A stretch of 57,435 nt of DNA, from assembly GCA_913057215.1 (NCBI GenBank), contig CAJXNQ010000008.1:1-57435 (forward strand), read 5' to 3'. The position numbers and the translations under genes were made by a program. How positions within the stretch are numbered: position 1 is the stretch's first letter; each line of letters opens with the position of its first letter. Positions 20,076 through 28,664 of this stretch are shown here, piece after piece. The stretch comes from an uncultured Gammaproteobacteria bacterium (GTDB lineage Bacteria > Pseudomonadota > Gammaproteobacteria > Pseudomonadales > Litorivicinaceae). The notes below the pieces were generated by a model, which worked only from the letters and a program-made list of their open reading frames with translations, was not told the origin of the DNA and made no database searches.

Positions 20076-23049
20076 AGAAACGCTTCACCTGAGCACGACA
20101 CGAATAACCAGTCGCTAAAATCTCGGTAGGTCTTTGATTCTCTTCAATCTTAGGCTGCCAACTTTGGGTGTAGATCGTTTTCGAGGTGTCGACATGGCGC
20201 GTCTCATGGCCGAATGTTCCAGCCATGCCACAGCAACCGACCGATTCAACTGACAACGACTGACCAGCCGTTGCAAACACCGCCTGCCAGCTTGCCAGCG
20301 ATGCGTTCGCATTGGTGGCCTCTGTACAGTGCGCAAACAAACGGTACTGGCGAACTGGCAACACCGTCTTAATCTCAAGTGTTGAAAGCCGTTCGGCTAA
20401 GAGTTCCTGAATCAACCGAACGCGCGGCGCATCAAGACCGGCCTCCAGATACTCCGAGCGATAGGTCAGAGTCATCGAGGGATCGACACCCACCATGGGC
20501 ACACCGAGGCGATCGACAGCGTTTAATAAATCAACGTGTTTTTTCGCAACACGGCGAAACCAAGGTAAGAACCCATGCACATGCAGCGGCTTACCATTGG
20601 GATGATAGGGCATGAGCGATGGCTCAAATCCGAGATGTCTCAGCACAGTAAACACATCGATCACCAACTGAGTCTCGAAGTAACTGGTAAACGCGTCCTG
20701 CACCACAACAACCTGTTTTGCAAAACGCGCCGGCTCCGCCTGTTGCATCGTTTGTAACCGCTCGAGGTCGGTCACCTGGAATCCGTGATCGGCAATCGCG
20801 CGATGCGGATCGAGCCCACTGAGCGCAGGGGAGTCAACCATGCCAACGCGCTGTAATACAGATCGACCCACACTGGATTGCAGTAGACCGTTATAGAGTC
20901 GCGGCACCTGCGCAGCCAAGGGCACAACGTATTCAAGCGTCCCAACCAGCCAGTCTTTTAGAGGCCTTGAGTATCGCGAGTAGTATCCATGCAAGAATTG
21001 ACTTCGAAACGTTGGCACACTGACCTTGATCGGACACTGGCCAGTGCATGATTTACACGCCAAGCATCCATCCATGGCCTCAAACACCTCATGACTGAAG
21101 TCATACTGTGCTGAACTTTTCCGGAATGTCCGCGCCATCCGCCCTGGAAGACCGATGAGTGACTGCAGCAGCGACTGCTCCGGTAGTGTGTGTACGCCGG
21201 CATCAGAGAGGCGGGTGACCCATTCTCGCATCAGCCCAGCACGCCCCTTCGGGGTGTGTCTGCGGTCACGTGTTGCTTTCCAGCTCGGGCACATCCGATC
21301 ATCGAGATCATAATTGTGGCAGGCACCATTGCCATTACACACCAGGGCTGTTCCAGCGGGTTCAGTCAATCCCTCAGCGATCTTCCGATCGGAGTGCGCC
21401 CGGAGCGGCACTTCATCAATCTTCCGAAGCGGTGTCTCTGGGGTCGGACCGGCGATTTTTCCGGGGTTGAGTCGATTCTGTGGATCAAAAAGCGCCTTGA
21501 TCTGGCAAATCGCCGGATACAGATCGCCGAAGAAGACAGGCGCGTATTCAGACCGTACACCTTTACCGTGCTCTCCCCATAATAGACCATTATATTTCTT
21601 AGTAAGATCAACGACTTGATCTGTGATCGTGCGCATCAACTGAAGTGACTCGGGCGCCTTCAAATCAAGCGCTGGACGCACATGCAAAACACCTGCATCG
21701 ACATGCCCAAACATACCGTAATCGAGCGCATGCGCATCGAGTAATTCTCTGAATTCGCCGATGAATGGGGCCAGATTCTCAGGCGGCACGCAGGTATCTT
21801 CGACAAAGGCCACAGGTTTTTTAGCACCCTGAACTCCGCCCAAAAGGCCGACAGCTCGCTTCCGCATCGCCCACACCTGATTGACCTGTGCGCGCCCGCG
21901 CGCGATCGCGTGCGCAAACGACCGACCACCTGCCTCAGCCACTGCATCCAAGTGCCGACTGAATGCGTCTATCTTTGCTGACAGGGATGCCGTATCAAAA
22001 TCTGTGAATTCCACCAAATTGATGCCCTGAAGGGTTTTCTCAGAGCTTGGGAAATAAGCCTGCACGCTGTCCCATACGAAATCGTTCATGGCCAAATTTA
22101 AAACAGTCGAGTCAACCGTCTCAATGGAGGTCGCGCCATGCTGCATCAGCTCGCGGGCATCGAACAGGGCGTCCATAAAGCTTTCGTATTGAACAGCAAC
22201 CAAGCCAATTTCAGTCGGTAGCGGCTCGAGATTGATCGTCGCCTCACTGATCAAGCCAAGGGTGCCTTCTGACCCACAGAGCACGGCGTTTAAATCAATC
22301 TCACCGCTCTCGGTTCGAACATGCTTTAAATCATATCCCGTCAAACAGCGATTCAAGACGGGAAAGGCTGCCTCGATGTCGGCAAGATTCTCATCGTGCA
22401 GATCTCGCAGCGCGCGACCAATGCGCGACTCAGTTGAGGTCTCGGGAAGGGCGTCCAGGGCTGCATCTGACAGCACAGAGGTCGTCAGTGTCTCTCCAGT
22501 CAACAACACCGCCTGCATGGAAATGACGTGATCACGGGTTTTCCCATACTGACATGAACCCTGGCCGGATGCGTCTGTATTGATCATCCCGCCGATCGTG
22601 GCGCGGTTGGATGTCGATGTATCGGGCGCAAAGAATAGACCATCGGCTCTAATCTGCGCATTTAAGTGGTCTTTCACCACACCGCACTCCACCCGAGCCC
22701 AACGTTCTTCCACGTTCACCTCGAGTATCCGATTCATGTGGCGAGACGTATCCACGATGACTCCCTCACCAAGACTTTGTGCGTTGGTGCCGGTCCCGCC
22801 ACCGCGGGGAAACAATGTCACCTCTGAGTGCTCAGACGCAGCCCGCATCACTCGCACTAAATCGTCATGGTGTTTTGGAAACACGCAGGCCTGAGGTGTA
22901 ATCTGGTAAATGCTGTTGTCGGTCGCGAGCACCGTGCGCGTGGCTTGATCACCTGCAATTTCACCTTCAAAGCCAGACTCCAGCAGCGTTTGCATAAACG
23001 CACTGGTTTCAGAAGCAATGGGTTGTCGCGATTTCAAGCGCGGAATCAT
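20005..23049 (-). CDS. ydiJ: YdiJ-type FAD-linked oxidase / Fe-S protein (D-2-hydroxyglutarate dehydrogenase-like)
   Basis: A 1014-residue fusion protein. An N-terminal FAD-binding PCMH domain (about 30-270, with FPRGGGTGTNAQSLGEGV) and an FAD-oxidase C domain (about 300-560, GEHGKGVRSEY) precede an Fe-S domain with CLACKSCTGQCPIKVS and a CCG domain with GCCGMAGTFGHE. The plan and N-terminus (MIPRL) match E. coli YdiJ (1018), reported to oxidise D-2-hydroxyglutarate. I chose the ATG at 23049, which has GGAG 9 bases upstream; an in-frame start at 23106 adds 19 unsupported residues. The substrate here is inferred. Confidence 0.9.
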   Translation of the reverse strand: MIPRLKSRQPIASETSAFMQTLLESGFEGEIAGDQATRTVLATDNSIYQITPQACVFPKHHDDLVRVMRAASEHSEVTLFPRGGGTGTNAQSLGEGVIVDTSRHMNRILEVNVEERWARVECGVVKDHLNAQIRADGLFFAPDTSTSNRATIGGMINTDASGQGSCQYGKTRDHVISMQAVLLTGETLTTSVLSDAALDALPETSTESRIGRALRDLHDENLADIEAAFPVLNRCLTGYDLKHVRTESGEIDLNAVLCGSEGTLGLISEATINLEPLPTEIGLVAVQYESFMDALFDARELMQHGATSIETVDSTVLNLAMNDFVWDSVQAYFPSSEKTLQGINLVEFTDFDTASLSAKIDAFSRHLDAVAEAGGRSFAHAIARGRAQVNQVWAMRKRAVGLLGGVQGAKKPVAFVEDTCVPPENLAPFIGEFRELLDAHALDYGMFGHVDAGVLHVRPALDLKAPESLQLMRTITDQVVDLTKKYNGLLWGEHGKGVRSEYAPVFFGDLYPAICQIKALFDPQNRLNPGKIAGPTPETPLRKIDEVPLRAHSDRKIAEGLTEPAGTALVCNGNGACHNYDLDDRMCPSWKATRDRRHTPKGRAGLMREWVTRLSDAGVHTLPEQSLLQSLIGLPGRMARTFRKSSAQYDFSHEVFEAMDGCLACKSCTGQCPIKVSVPTFRSQFLHGYYSRYSRPLKDWLVGTLEYVVPLAAQVPRLYNGLLQSSVGRSVLQRVGMVDSPALSGLDPHRAIADHGFQVTDLERLQTMQQAEPARFAKQVVVVQDAFTSYFETQLVIDVFTVLRHLGFEPSLMPYHPNGKPLHVHGFLPWFRRVAKKHVDLLNAVDRLGVPMVGVDPSMTLTYRSEYLEAGLDAPRVRLIQELLAERLSTLEIKTVLPVRQYRLFAHCTEATNANASLASWQAVFATAGQSLSVESVGCCGMAGTFGHETRHVDTSKTIYTQSWQPKIEENQRPTEILATGYSCRAQVKRFSNQTVKHPMTALREVLVDSEQPA

Positions 23050-23129
23050 GAAGGCTCCAGAGATGATCGACAGATGACATTTAATTGTGTCATAAACCAA
23101 AGACACAAGTCACTGAACGCAAAGGGTTC

Positions 23130-23579
23130 ATGGCCATGAATGCAACCAACTTTTGGCAGCATAAAACACTGGATGAAATGAGTTCTGCGGAATGGGAATC
23201 GCTGTGCGACGGCTGTGGACTGTGCTGCCTCCACAAGTTTGAGGATGAAGAGACCCAACAACTCGAATACACCTGTGTGAAATGCCAATATCTTGGGAGT
23301 GATCGACAATGCCAAGTGTATGACGAGCGCACGCGACGAGTTCCTGACTGTTTAAATGTCCGCGACATTCCCAAGGCCCAGTATCGCTGGCTTCCTGAAA
23401 GCTGTGCATATCGACGCCTCTACGAAGGCAAGTCACTGCCAGATTGGCACCCGTTGGTGACTGGGGATACCAAGGCCATGCTTGAGGGTGGTTATGCAGT
23501 GGGCGAGTGGGCGATTCCAGATCAGGATCTTGATGTAACCGAGGACTTTATCGTCAAAATCAAGTTAAGTCCGACTTAA
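23130..23579 (+). CDS. ycgN: YcgN/UPF0260 family cysteine-rich protein
   Basis: About 149 residues, close to E. coli YcgN throughout: FWQHKTLDEMSSAEWESLCD, then CGLCCLHKF, a CxxC segment, and CAYRRLYEGKSLPDWHPL. The eight or so conserved cysteines suggest metal or Fe-S binding (YkgJ-like CxxCxxCC domain), but the function is not established. The start is the ATG at 23130 or the ATG at 23136, both after AAAGGG. It is divergent from ydiJ and abuts the convergent hydrolase with no gap. Confidence 0.92.
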   Translation: MAMNATNFWQHKTLDEMSSAEWESLCDGCGLCCLHKFEDEETQQLEYTCVKCQYLGSDRQCQVYDERTRRVPDCLNVRDIPKAQYRWLPESCAYRRLYEGKSLPDWHPLVTGDTKAMLEGGYAVGEWAIPDQDLDVTEDFIVKIKLSPT

Positions 23580-24536
23580 CTATTTTGAAATAAATGACTG
23601 AATTTCTTTGATTTGATCAGGCGTATTTAAAAAGGGCGCATGCCCAAGACCCGGCAAATCAAGCCGCTCGACTCGCAAGGCGCTCCCAACCATCCGATCC
23701 GCAATCTCAGCGGTCAGCACATCCGAGTCCATCCCTCGAATGACCAGCATGGGTGCTGTAATTGACGCAAACATCGTCCACGCCCAGCTTGGATTTTGTG
23801 GCTCACCAAACTGAGACAAGATCCTGGGATCGTAGTGTTGCGTGAGCAAACCCTCTGGATTCCTCCGTAATGAGTGCAACAACAAAATGTCCCATTCGTC
23901 TTCAGAAAGCTCACCGAAGGGTGCGTAGATTGTTTCAAAGTACCGTTTTGCAGACCGATAATTCTCAAATGCCTGTGGTTCACCGGTGTAATCTTGAATC
24001 CGATTCAACGCATCCTGCGGTACTTCAGGCCCAATATCATTCAGAACCAAGCGATCGATCAGATGACGCGTCTGTGGAGATGCCGCCAGCATCATCCCGA
24101 GCGCGCCACCCATACTGGTGCCGATCCATTGCACCCGACGCCTGCCCGCAAATTGTTGAATCAGATCGGAGGCAATGCCTTGATACCGCGAGAATGTGTA
24201 TTCAGACGGGGAGAGCCACTCACTCGAACCGCGCCCTGGTGTATCCGGACAGATGACATAAAACGAACTCGAAAGCGCGGTCGCCAATGTACAAAAATCG
24301 GTACCTGTCCGTGCGAACCCATGCCAGCAGACGACAGGCGGGGCACTGCTGTCGCCGAACGTACGCACACAGACCTCAGCACCTTGACACACGGCCACAG
24401 TTTCACGAAAGCCCGCAATGCCTTGGGCGCGCGCGCCAACAGAGGTTGGATCAAGTGTATTCGCAGAGGTAGGCGGTTGTTTCAGTAACCTCAACAGTAA
24501 ATGTTTCGCCGCTTGGAACACGAAATTCCTCTCCAT
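23580..24536 (-). CDS. Alpha/beta-hydrolase fold protein
   Basis: About 318 residues at most. The fold is clear: oxyanion-hole HG in VVCWHGFARTGTDF, nucleophile Ser in IGTSMGGALGMML, an Asp in MLVIRGMDSDVLTAE, and His in LPGLGHAPFLN. The substrate cannot be told; such proteins include esterases and C-C hydrolases. The ATG at 24536 lies 86 bases inside ppnP and has no clear ribosome-binding site. The true start may be further in, for example a GTG near residue 45 just before the hydrolase core. It is the downstream gene of ppnP on the same strand. Confidence 0.85.
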   Translation of the reverse strand: MERNFVFQAAKHLLLRLLKQPPTSANTLDPTSVGARAQGIAGFRETVAVCQGAEVCVRTFGDSSAPPVVCWHGFARTGTDFCTLATALSSSFYVICPDTPGRGSSEWLSPSEYTFSRYQGIASDLIQQFAGRRRVQWIGTSMGGALGMMLAASPQTRHLIDRLVLNDIGPEVPQDALNRIQDYTGEPQAFENYRSAKRYFETIYAPFGELSEDEWDILLLHSLRRNPEGLLTQHYDPRILSQFGEPQNPSWAWTMFASITAPMLVIRGMDSDVLTAEIADRMVGSALRVERLDLPGLGHAPFLNTPDQIKEIQSFISK

Positions 24537-24729
24537 CGGAATACAGTAAGGGTTCAGGATCTTGTACGCGTTGTACTACAAGGGCGCCACTTAATACCAC
24601 CATGCGCTCATCATCCTGGGTCGAAAACTCATAGCGGCCTGGTTGCATGACACCGACGGATGCGCGGCCATTCGTGTTTTCAAACCCAAGCGAGGTGACT
24701 TGATTGTCGAAGTAGGTGTTGACCTGCAT
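24451..24729 (-). CDS. ppnP: Pyrimidine/purine nucleoside phosphorylase PpnP (DUF1255)
   Basis: A 92-residue single-domain cupin matching E. coli PpnP/YaiE, which phosphorolyses diverse nucleosides to base and ribose-1-phosphate. Recognisable segments are GRASVGVMQPGRYEFST, ERMVVLSGAL and the closing TAYLCEYT. GGAGG lies 6 bases upstream of the ATG. An AT-rich stretch at 24750-24790 upstream probably holds its promoter; it contains CATAAT-AATG-ATTATG (24774-24789), a small inverted repeat. Confidence 0.93.
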   Translation of the reverse strand: MQVNTYFDNQVTSLGFENTNGRASVGVMQPGRYEFSTQDDERMVVLSGALVVQRVQDPEPLLYSDGEEFRVPSGETFTVEVTETTAYLCEYT

Positions 24730-24796
24730 AGAGACCTCCGCGGGGGTTCTTATCTACAATTCATTTAATTTAACATAATAATGATTATGCGCGTTT

Positions 24797-25090
24797 TTAA
24801 TCTGGATCCATGCCAAGCAAGGTAAACGAACCGGCGCTCGCGCGAAGATCCAACAGATCGTGGTAGGCATCAGACTCATACCAATCCACCATGTTTTCTC
24901 GGGTTGGAAACCAGAACAAGGCAATCTGCGAAAAATCACCAATGCCGTTTTCATCATCCAGCGTTAACGGACGCTCAGCCCGAAACCTCAATTCGCCACC
25001 ATAGGGTTTGAGAGTTTCTGGGACCAACTCACGATATTTGGCAAAATCAGATGCGTTAAACACCCGAATCAATGCGATCATACGAACCAT
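24797..25090 (-). CDS. DUF1330-like small protein
   Basis: A 97-residue protein with the ferredoxin-like dimeric alpha-beta barrel pattern of DUF1330. It starts MVRMIALIRVFNASDFAKY and contains GGELRFRAERPLTL and ALFWFPTRENMVDWYESDAY. No catalytic function is assigned to the family. I start at the ATG at 25090, which has AAGGA 9 bases upstream; a longer frame back to 25159 would overlap the divergent glycosylase. It is probably co-transcribed with ppnP, 67 bases downstream. Confidence 0.8.
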   Translation of the reverse strand: MVRMIALIRVFNASDFAKYRELVPETLKPYGGELRFRAERPLTLDDENGIGDFSQIALFWFPTRENMVDWYESDAYHDLLDLRASAGSFTLLGMDPD

Positions 25091-25120
25091 GTTCGTGATT
25101 CCTTCTTCTTTTATTATCTG

Positions 25121-25711
25121 ATGACGGCACCTGATCAAAGCCATGCCGCCTGCTTGCATCTAACCAAGCTCGGCTCAAAAAAGCTATCGGAATTCATCGC
25201 CCGTGAAGGACCGCTGGTGATCCCGGATCGTTATTCAGACGATCCTCTAATGGGATTGTGCCAAATCATTGTTGGGCAACAGGTCTCGAACCAGGCTGCA
25301 CGTGCGATTTGGGCTCGAGTCTGCGCGCATTACCCAGATCGAAGTGCACGGATTGATGCACTCGCCTCTGGGCAGACATCGGAGCTTGGCCTGTCTCGTG
25401 CCAAACAACGCACACTCACAGAGCTTCTAAACCACGGCGAATCCTGGCTCTGTGCGCTCATGAATACGTCTGAAACCGAACGCTTCCGGCAATTGACTGC
25501 GCTTTGGGGAATCGGGCCTTGGAGCGTGGCCATGTGGGAGTTATTTGTGTTGAAAAATCCGGACATCTGGTCTGATGGCGACCTGATTTTGAAACGTATC
25601 AGTGAAAGGCTTGCTCTTGAGGCCGGCCAGCCACGCGCTGCTTGGATTGAACAGGCCGCGCCCTTTCGCAGTTTCTTAGCCTTGTATTGCTGGAAACTGA
25701 ACGACGCCTGA
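25121..25711 (+). CDS. AlkA-type DNA-3-methyladenine glycosylase (HhH-GPD family)
   Basis: A 196-residue base-excision glycosylase with the helix-hairpin-helix LTALWGIGPWSVAMWELF. The GPD loop ending in WSDGDL has the catalytic Asp in the position of AlkA Asp238. The conserved CQIIVGQQVSNQAA helix is also present. It lacks the N-terminal TBP-like domain of E. coli AlkA (282), as do many short bacterial homologues. It probably removes alkylated bases. No good ribosome-binding site precedes the ATG. Its 3' end leads into the bicA promoter region. Confidence 0.88.
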   Translation: MTAPDQSHAACLHLTKLGSKKLSEFIAREGPLVIPDRYSDDPLMGLCQIIVGQQVSNQAARAIWARVCAHYPDRSARIDALASGQTSELGLSRAKQRTLTELLNHGESWLCALMNTSETERFRQLTALWGIGPWSVAMWELFVLKNPDIWSDGDLILKRISERLALEAGQPRAAWIEQAAPFRSFLALYCWKLNDA

Positions 25712-25721
25712 GCTCCCATTG

Positions 25722-25754
25722 ACGATTGTTGATGCGTATCATTGAAACAATCGT
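25722..25754. repeat. 9-bp inverted repeat between alkA-type gene and bicA
   Basis: ACGATTGTT (25722-25730) and AACAATCGT (25746-25754) form a perfect inverted repeat with a 15-base spacer. It could be an operator upstream of bicA. It could also be a weak terminator for the glycosylase gene, since the second arm is followed by TTT. It lies just upstream of the likely bicA -35 element. Confidence 0.6.
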
Positions 25755-25755
25755 T

Positions 25756-25784
25756 TTCACATCCTGTGTGAAGCCCCGTATAAC
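25756..25784 (+). promoter_or_regulatory. Probable sigma-70 promoter of bicA-csoS1D-nudix
   Basis: TTCACA (25756-25761) and TATAAC (25779-25784) are spaced by 17 bases, each 5/6 to consensus. The -35 is also one arm of the palindrome TTCACA-N5-TGTGAA (25756-25772), so a regulator bound there would compete with polymerase. Transcription would start near 25791, leaving a leader of only about 15 bases before the TTG start at 25806. Confidence 0.55.
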
Positions 25785-25805
25785 CAACGCATGAAGGAGC
25801 CGTCT

Positions 25806-27458
25806 TTGCAGATTCTGAATACCATTCGATTTGATAACATCAAAGGTGACGTCTTCGGCGGGGTCACAGCCGCCGTCATTGCACTCCCAATGGCGCTTGC
25901 TTTCGGTGTGGCCTCAGGCGCAGGCCCAGAAGCAGGCCTCTATGGTGCAGTTCTAGTTGGCCTGTTTGCCGCCCTCTTTGGTGCCACCCCAACACTGATC
26001 TCTGAGCCAACAGGTCCTATGACCGTTGTCTTCACGGCAGTGATCGCAAGCCTCCTCGCTGCCAATCCCGATCAAGGGTTGGCAATGGCATTCACAGTGG
26101 TCATTTTGGCGGGCTTTTTTCAAATCGGGTTTGGTATTTTCCGAGTCGGTCACTTTGTCACCATGATGCCCTACACCGTGGTTTCAGGATTCATGAGTGG
26201 GATCGGATTGATTCTTATCATCCTGCAAATTGGGCCGTTTCTCGGCTCAGCCCCGCCACCCGGGGGCGTGATCGGCACACTCGAATCACTGCCAACACTG
26301 GTCTCGAACATCTCCTGGGCTGAATTCGCCTTGGGCACCATCACGTTTGCCGTGTTGGTCTTTACACCCAAACAAGTCCGTCGTTTCTTGCCGCCACAAC
26401 TGCTCGCATTGGTGCTTGGGACTGTCATTGCCGTCTTGTTTTTCAGTAGCGACATCCGAGTTATCGGGGAAATCCCAACGGGCTTACCGTCGCTGCAAAT
26501 GCCCGTTTTTGACTGGAGTCAGTGGCAAGTCATGCTGGTGAACGCATTGGTTTTAGCCATGCTGGGGAGCATCGACGCGCTCTTAACATCGGTGATCGCA
26601 GACAATCTCACCAAACAAGAATCGAACGCCAACAAAGAATTGATCGGCCAGGGTGTTGGTAACATTGCCTCAGGCTTCTTTGGCGGGATCCCAGGGGCTG
26701 GCGCGACCATGGGAACGGTCGTCAACATCCAAGCAGGCGCCCGCTCAGCACTCTCAGGCCTCACGCGGGTTGCGGTGCTTGTCGTGGTCATCATTTGGAT
26801 TGCCGAACTCACAGCCATGATTCCCTTGGCAGTTCTATCCGGTATCGCCTTAAACGTAGGACTCAACATCATCGACTGGGGCTTCTTAAAGCGCGCGCAC
26901 CGCGTTTCGCCAAAATCGGCCGGGATCTTATACATGGTCATTGCGCTGACCGTCTTTGTGGATTTGATCGTCGCGGTTTCAATCGGTGTCTTTGTTGCCA
27001 ACCTGTTAACCATCGAGCGTCTCACCAAGGTCCAAAGCGATGCAGTGAAAGCCATTCGGGATGGTGATGAGGACGAGCTCACCAGCGATGAGCAAACCAT
27101 TCTCGATGATGCCAATGGAAAAATCCTGGTATTTGCACTGGGTGGCCCCCTCTTCTTCGGCCTTGCAAAAGCCATTTCACGGCAGCGCGCGGTGCTCTCG
27201 GATCACCAGGTCTTGGTGGTTGATTTCACAGACGTCCCGGTGATTGGCGTGTCCTCATCACTGGCCATCGAGCAAATGGTGTTTGATGACCTGGATGCAG
27301 GAAAGCCGGTGTATTTCGTGGGCATGGGGTCAAGCGTCCGCGAACGGATGGATCGACTTGGTATTCTCGAACGCATCCATCCAGATCATATTTATGCTGA
27401 ACGCGAGGCCTGCCTCAAAGACGCCAGCGCTTATCTTGAGCAACGAGCACACGCATGA
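25806..27458 (+). CDS. bicA: SulP-family sodium-dependent bicarbonate transporter BicA
   Basis: A 550-residue SulP transporter that closely follows cyanobacterial BicA. The match starts at [20 protein letters not shown] and [16 protein letters not shown], runs through [20 protein letters not shown], and ends with a cytoplasmic STAS domain (about 420-550). BicA imports HCO3- with Na+ at the inner membrane. The ATG at 25791 has no ribosome-binding site. The TTG at 25806 has AAGGAG 6 bases upstream and gives an N-terminus ([12 protein letters not shown]) that aligns with BicA (MQITNKIHFRNI), so I prefer TTG. It overlaps csoS1D by 4 bases (ATGA), tying bicarbonate uptake to the carboxysome. Confidence 0.93.
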   Translation: MQILNTIRFDNIKGDVFGGVTAAVIALPMALAFGVASGAGPEAGLYGAVLVGLFAALFGATPTLISEPTGPMTVVFTAVIASLLAANPDQGLAMAFTVVILAGFFQIGFGIFRVGHFVTMMPYTVVSGFMSGIGLILIILQIGPFLGSAPPPGGVIGTLESLPTLVSNISWAEFALGTITFAVLVFTPKQVRRFLPPQLLALVLGTVIAVLFFSSDIRVIGEIPTGLPSLQMPVFDWSQWQVMLVNALVLAMLGSIDALLTSVIADNLTKQESNANKELIGQGVGNIASGFFGGIPGAGATMGTVVNIQAGARSALSGLTRVAVLVVVIIWIAELTAMIPLAVLSGIALNVGLNIIDWGFLKRAHRVSPKSAGILYMVIALTVFVDLIVAVSIGVFVANLLTIERLTKVQSDAVKAIRDGDEDELTSDEQTILDDANGKILVFALGGPLFFGLAKAISRQRAVLSDHQVLVVDFTDVPVIGVSSSLAIEQMVFDDLDAGKPVYFVGMGSSVRERMDRLGILERIHPDHIYAEREACLKDASAYLEQRAHA

Positions 27459-28081
27459 ACCAGCCGGCCATCACTCTGCGCACCTATGTCTACTGCGACG
27501 CCTTGCAGCCGCAATTGGCAGCCTACATGGCAACCGTGTCGCAGGGATTTTTGCCGGTGCCCGGTGATGCTTGTTTATGGGTTGAAGTCTCGCCAGGGAT
27601 GGCAGTTCATCAGCTCACGGATGCCGCTCTGAAAGCCACGCGCGTGCACCTGGCCCAACAGGTTGTCGAGCGAGCCTATGGCGCCATGGTCATTCATCAG
27701 CGCGATCAATCCGACGTGCGTGAGGCCGGTCGTGCGATTCTTGGGCGCATGCGCGCTGAAGTCAGCGACCGCACCCTGCCCTCCATCGCCTGGCAAGAAA
27801 CCATTCGGGGAATGACACCAGACCACACGGTGCTGATCAATCGCCAGGACCGCCGAGGCTCGATGATTCTTCCCGGTCAGAGCATGTTCATTTTGGAAAC
27901 CGAACCGGCCGGCTACATTGTCTATGCCGCCAATCAAGCTGAAAAAGCAGCGAACATCACGCTGGTTGACGTACGGGCTGTCGGCGCCTTTGGACGGCTG
28001 ACCATTGCAGGCTCTGAAGCCGATGTCGATGAAGCCGCTGAGGCTGCAATCCAAGCCATCCAAAATCCCATGGGAACCTGA
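27455..28081 (+). CDS. csoS1D: Carboxysome tandem-BMC shell protein CsoS1D
   Basis: A 208-residue protein with two BMC folds, about residues 8-100 and 104-205. It matches CsoS1D in [51 protein letters not shown] and [20 protein letters not shown]. CsoS1D forms pseudohexameric trimers that stack and have a gated pore, thought to let larger metabolites such as RuBP through the shell. It lacks the long N-terminal extension of the Prochlorococcus form. It is translated from an ATG overlapping the bicA stop, on the arm opposite the main cso operon. Confidence 0.95.
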   Translation: MNQPAITLRTYVYCDALQPQLAAYMATVSQGFLPVPGDACLWVEVSPGMAVHQLTDAALKATRVHLAQQVVERAYGAMVIHQRDQSDVREAGRAILGRMRAEVSDRTLPSIAWQETIRGMTPDHTVLINRQDRRGSMILPGQSMFILETEPAGYIVYAANQAEKAANITLVDVRAVGAFGRLTIAGSEADVDEAAEAAIQAIQNPMGT

Positions 28082-28082
28082 G

Positions 28083-28664
28083 ATGCATCGGCAAAATCTT
28101 TTGCAACAACTGGCGGTGTATCAACCACTCGACGCACATGAAGCTGGATTTCTGGCACGTACGCGCCAGTTTGTTGAACACACACCGGACTGCTTTGAAC
28201 GCAGTCATCTCAGCGGCCACGTCACCGGATCTGCGTGGATCATCTCCGCGGATCGCACACAGGCTGTGTTGCTGCACCATCAAAAGCTCGATCGTTGGTT
28301 TCAACCGGGTGGGCACGCCGATGGCAACAGCGACATCAACGCGGTGGCCTTCAACGAAGCGATTGAAGAAACCGGTCTACCACCGAGTCAGTTAACACCC
28401 CTTGGTCACGGAATTTTTGACATTGATGTGCATCGGATCCCCGCAATCCCAAATGTTCCAGCCCACGATCATTTTGACATTCGGTATCTCTTTGAAGCGC
28501 CCACGGGTATTGCGCTGCCTGGAAATCACGAGTCACACGCGGTGTGTTGGTTTGATCTTGATGCGATTCAACTGATGAACCACACCGAGTCATGTCATCG
28601 GATGGTGATCAAAACCCGCCAACGCTTTCACGCGCGTTCGTCAGCGAACACGGCAGGCCATTGA
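28083..28664 (+). CDS. Nudix hydrolase with degenerate Nudix box, coupled to csoS1D
   Basis: A 193-residue Nudix-fold protein starting at the ATG at 28083, one base after the csoS1D stop. The box begins at Gly77 in QPGGHADGNSD and ends NEAIEETGL. Relative to GX5EX7REUXEEXGU, the first Glu is Ser83 and the Arg is Asn91, but Glu92, Glu95 and Glu96 (metal ligands) remain. The substrate is unknown. Its place in a bicA-csoS1D operon suggests a housekeeping role around carbon fixation, such as removing a phosphorylated by-product; that is inference. The last 37 bases are antisense to the end of cbbR. Confidence 0.88.
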   Translation: MHRQNLLQQLAVYQPLDAHEAGFLARTRQFVEHTPDCFERSHLSGHVTGSAWIISADRTQAVLLHHQKLDRWFQPGGHADGNSDINAVAFNEAIEETGLPPSQLTPLGHGIFDIDVHRIPAIPNVPAHDHFDIRYLFEAPTGIALPGNHESHAVCWFDLDAIQLMNHTESCHRMVIKTRQRFHARSSANTAGH

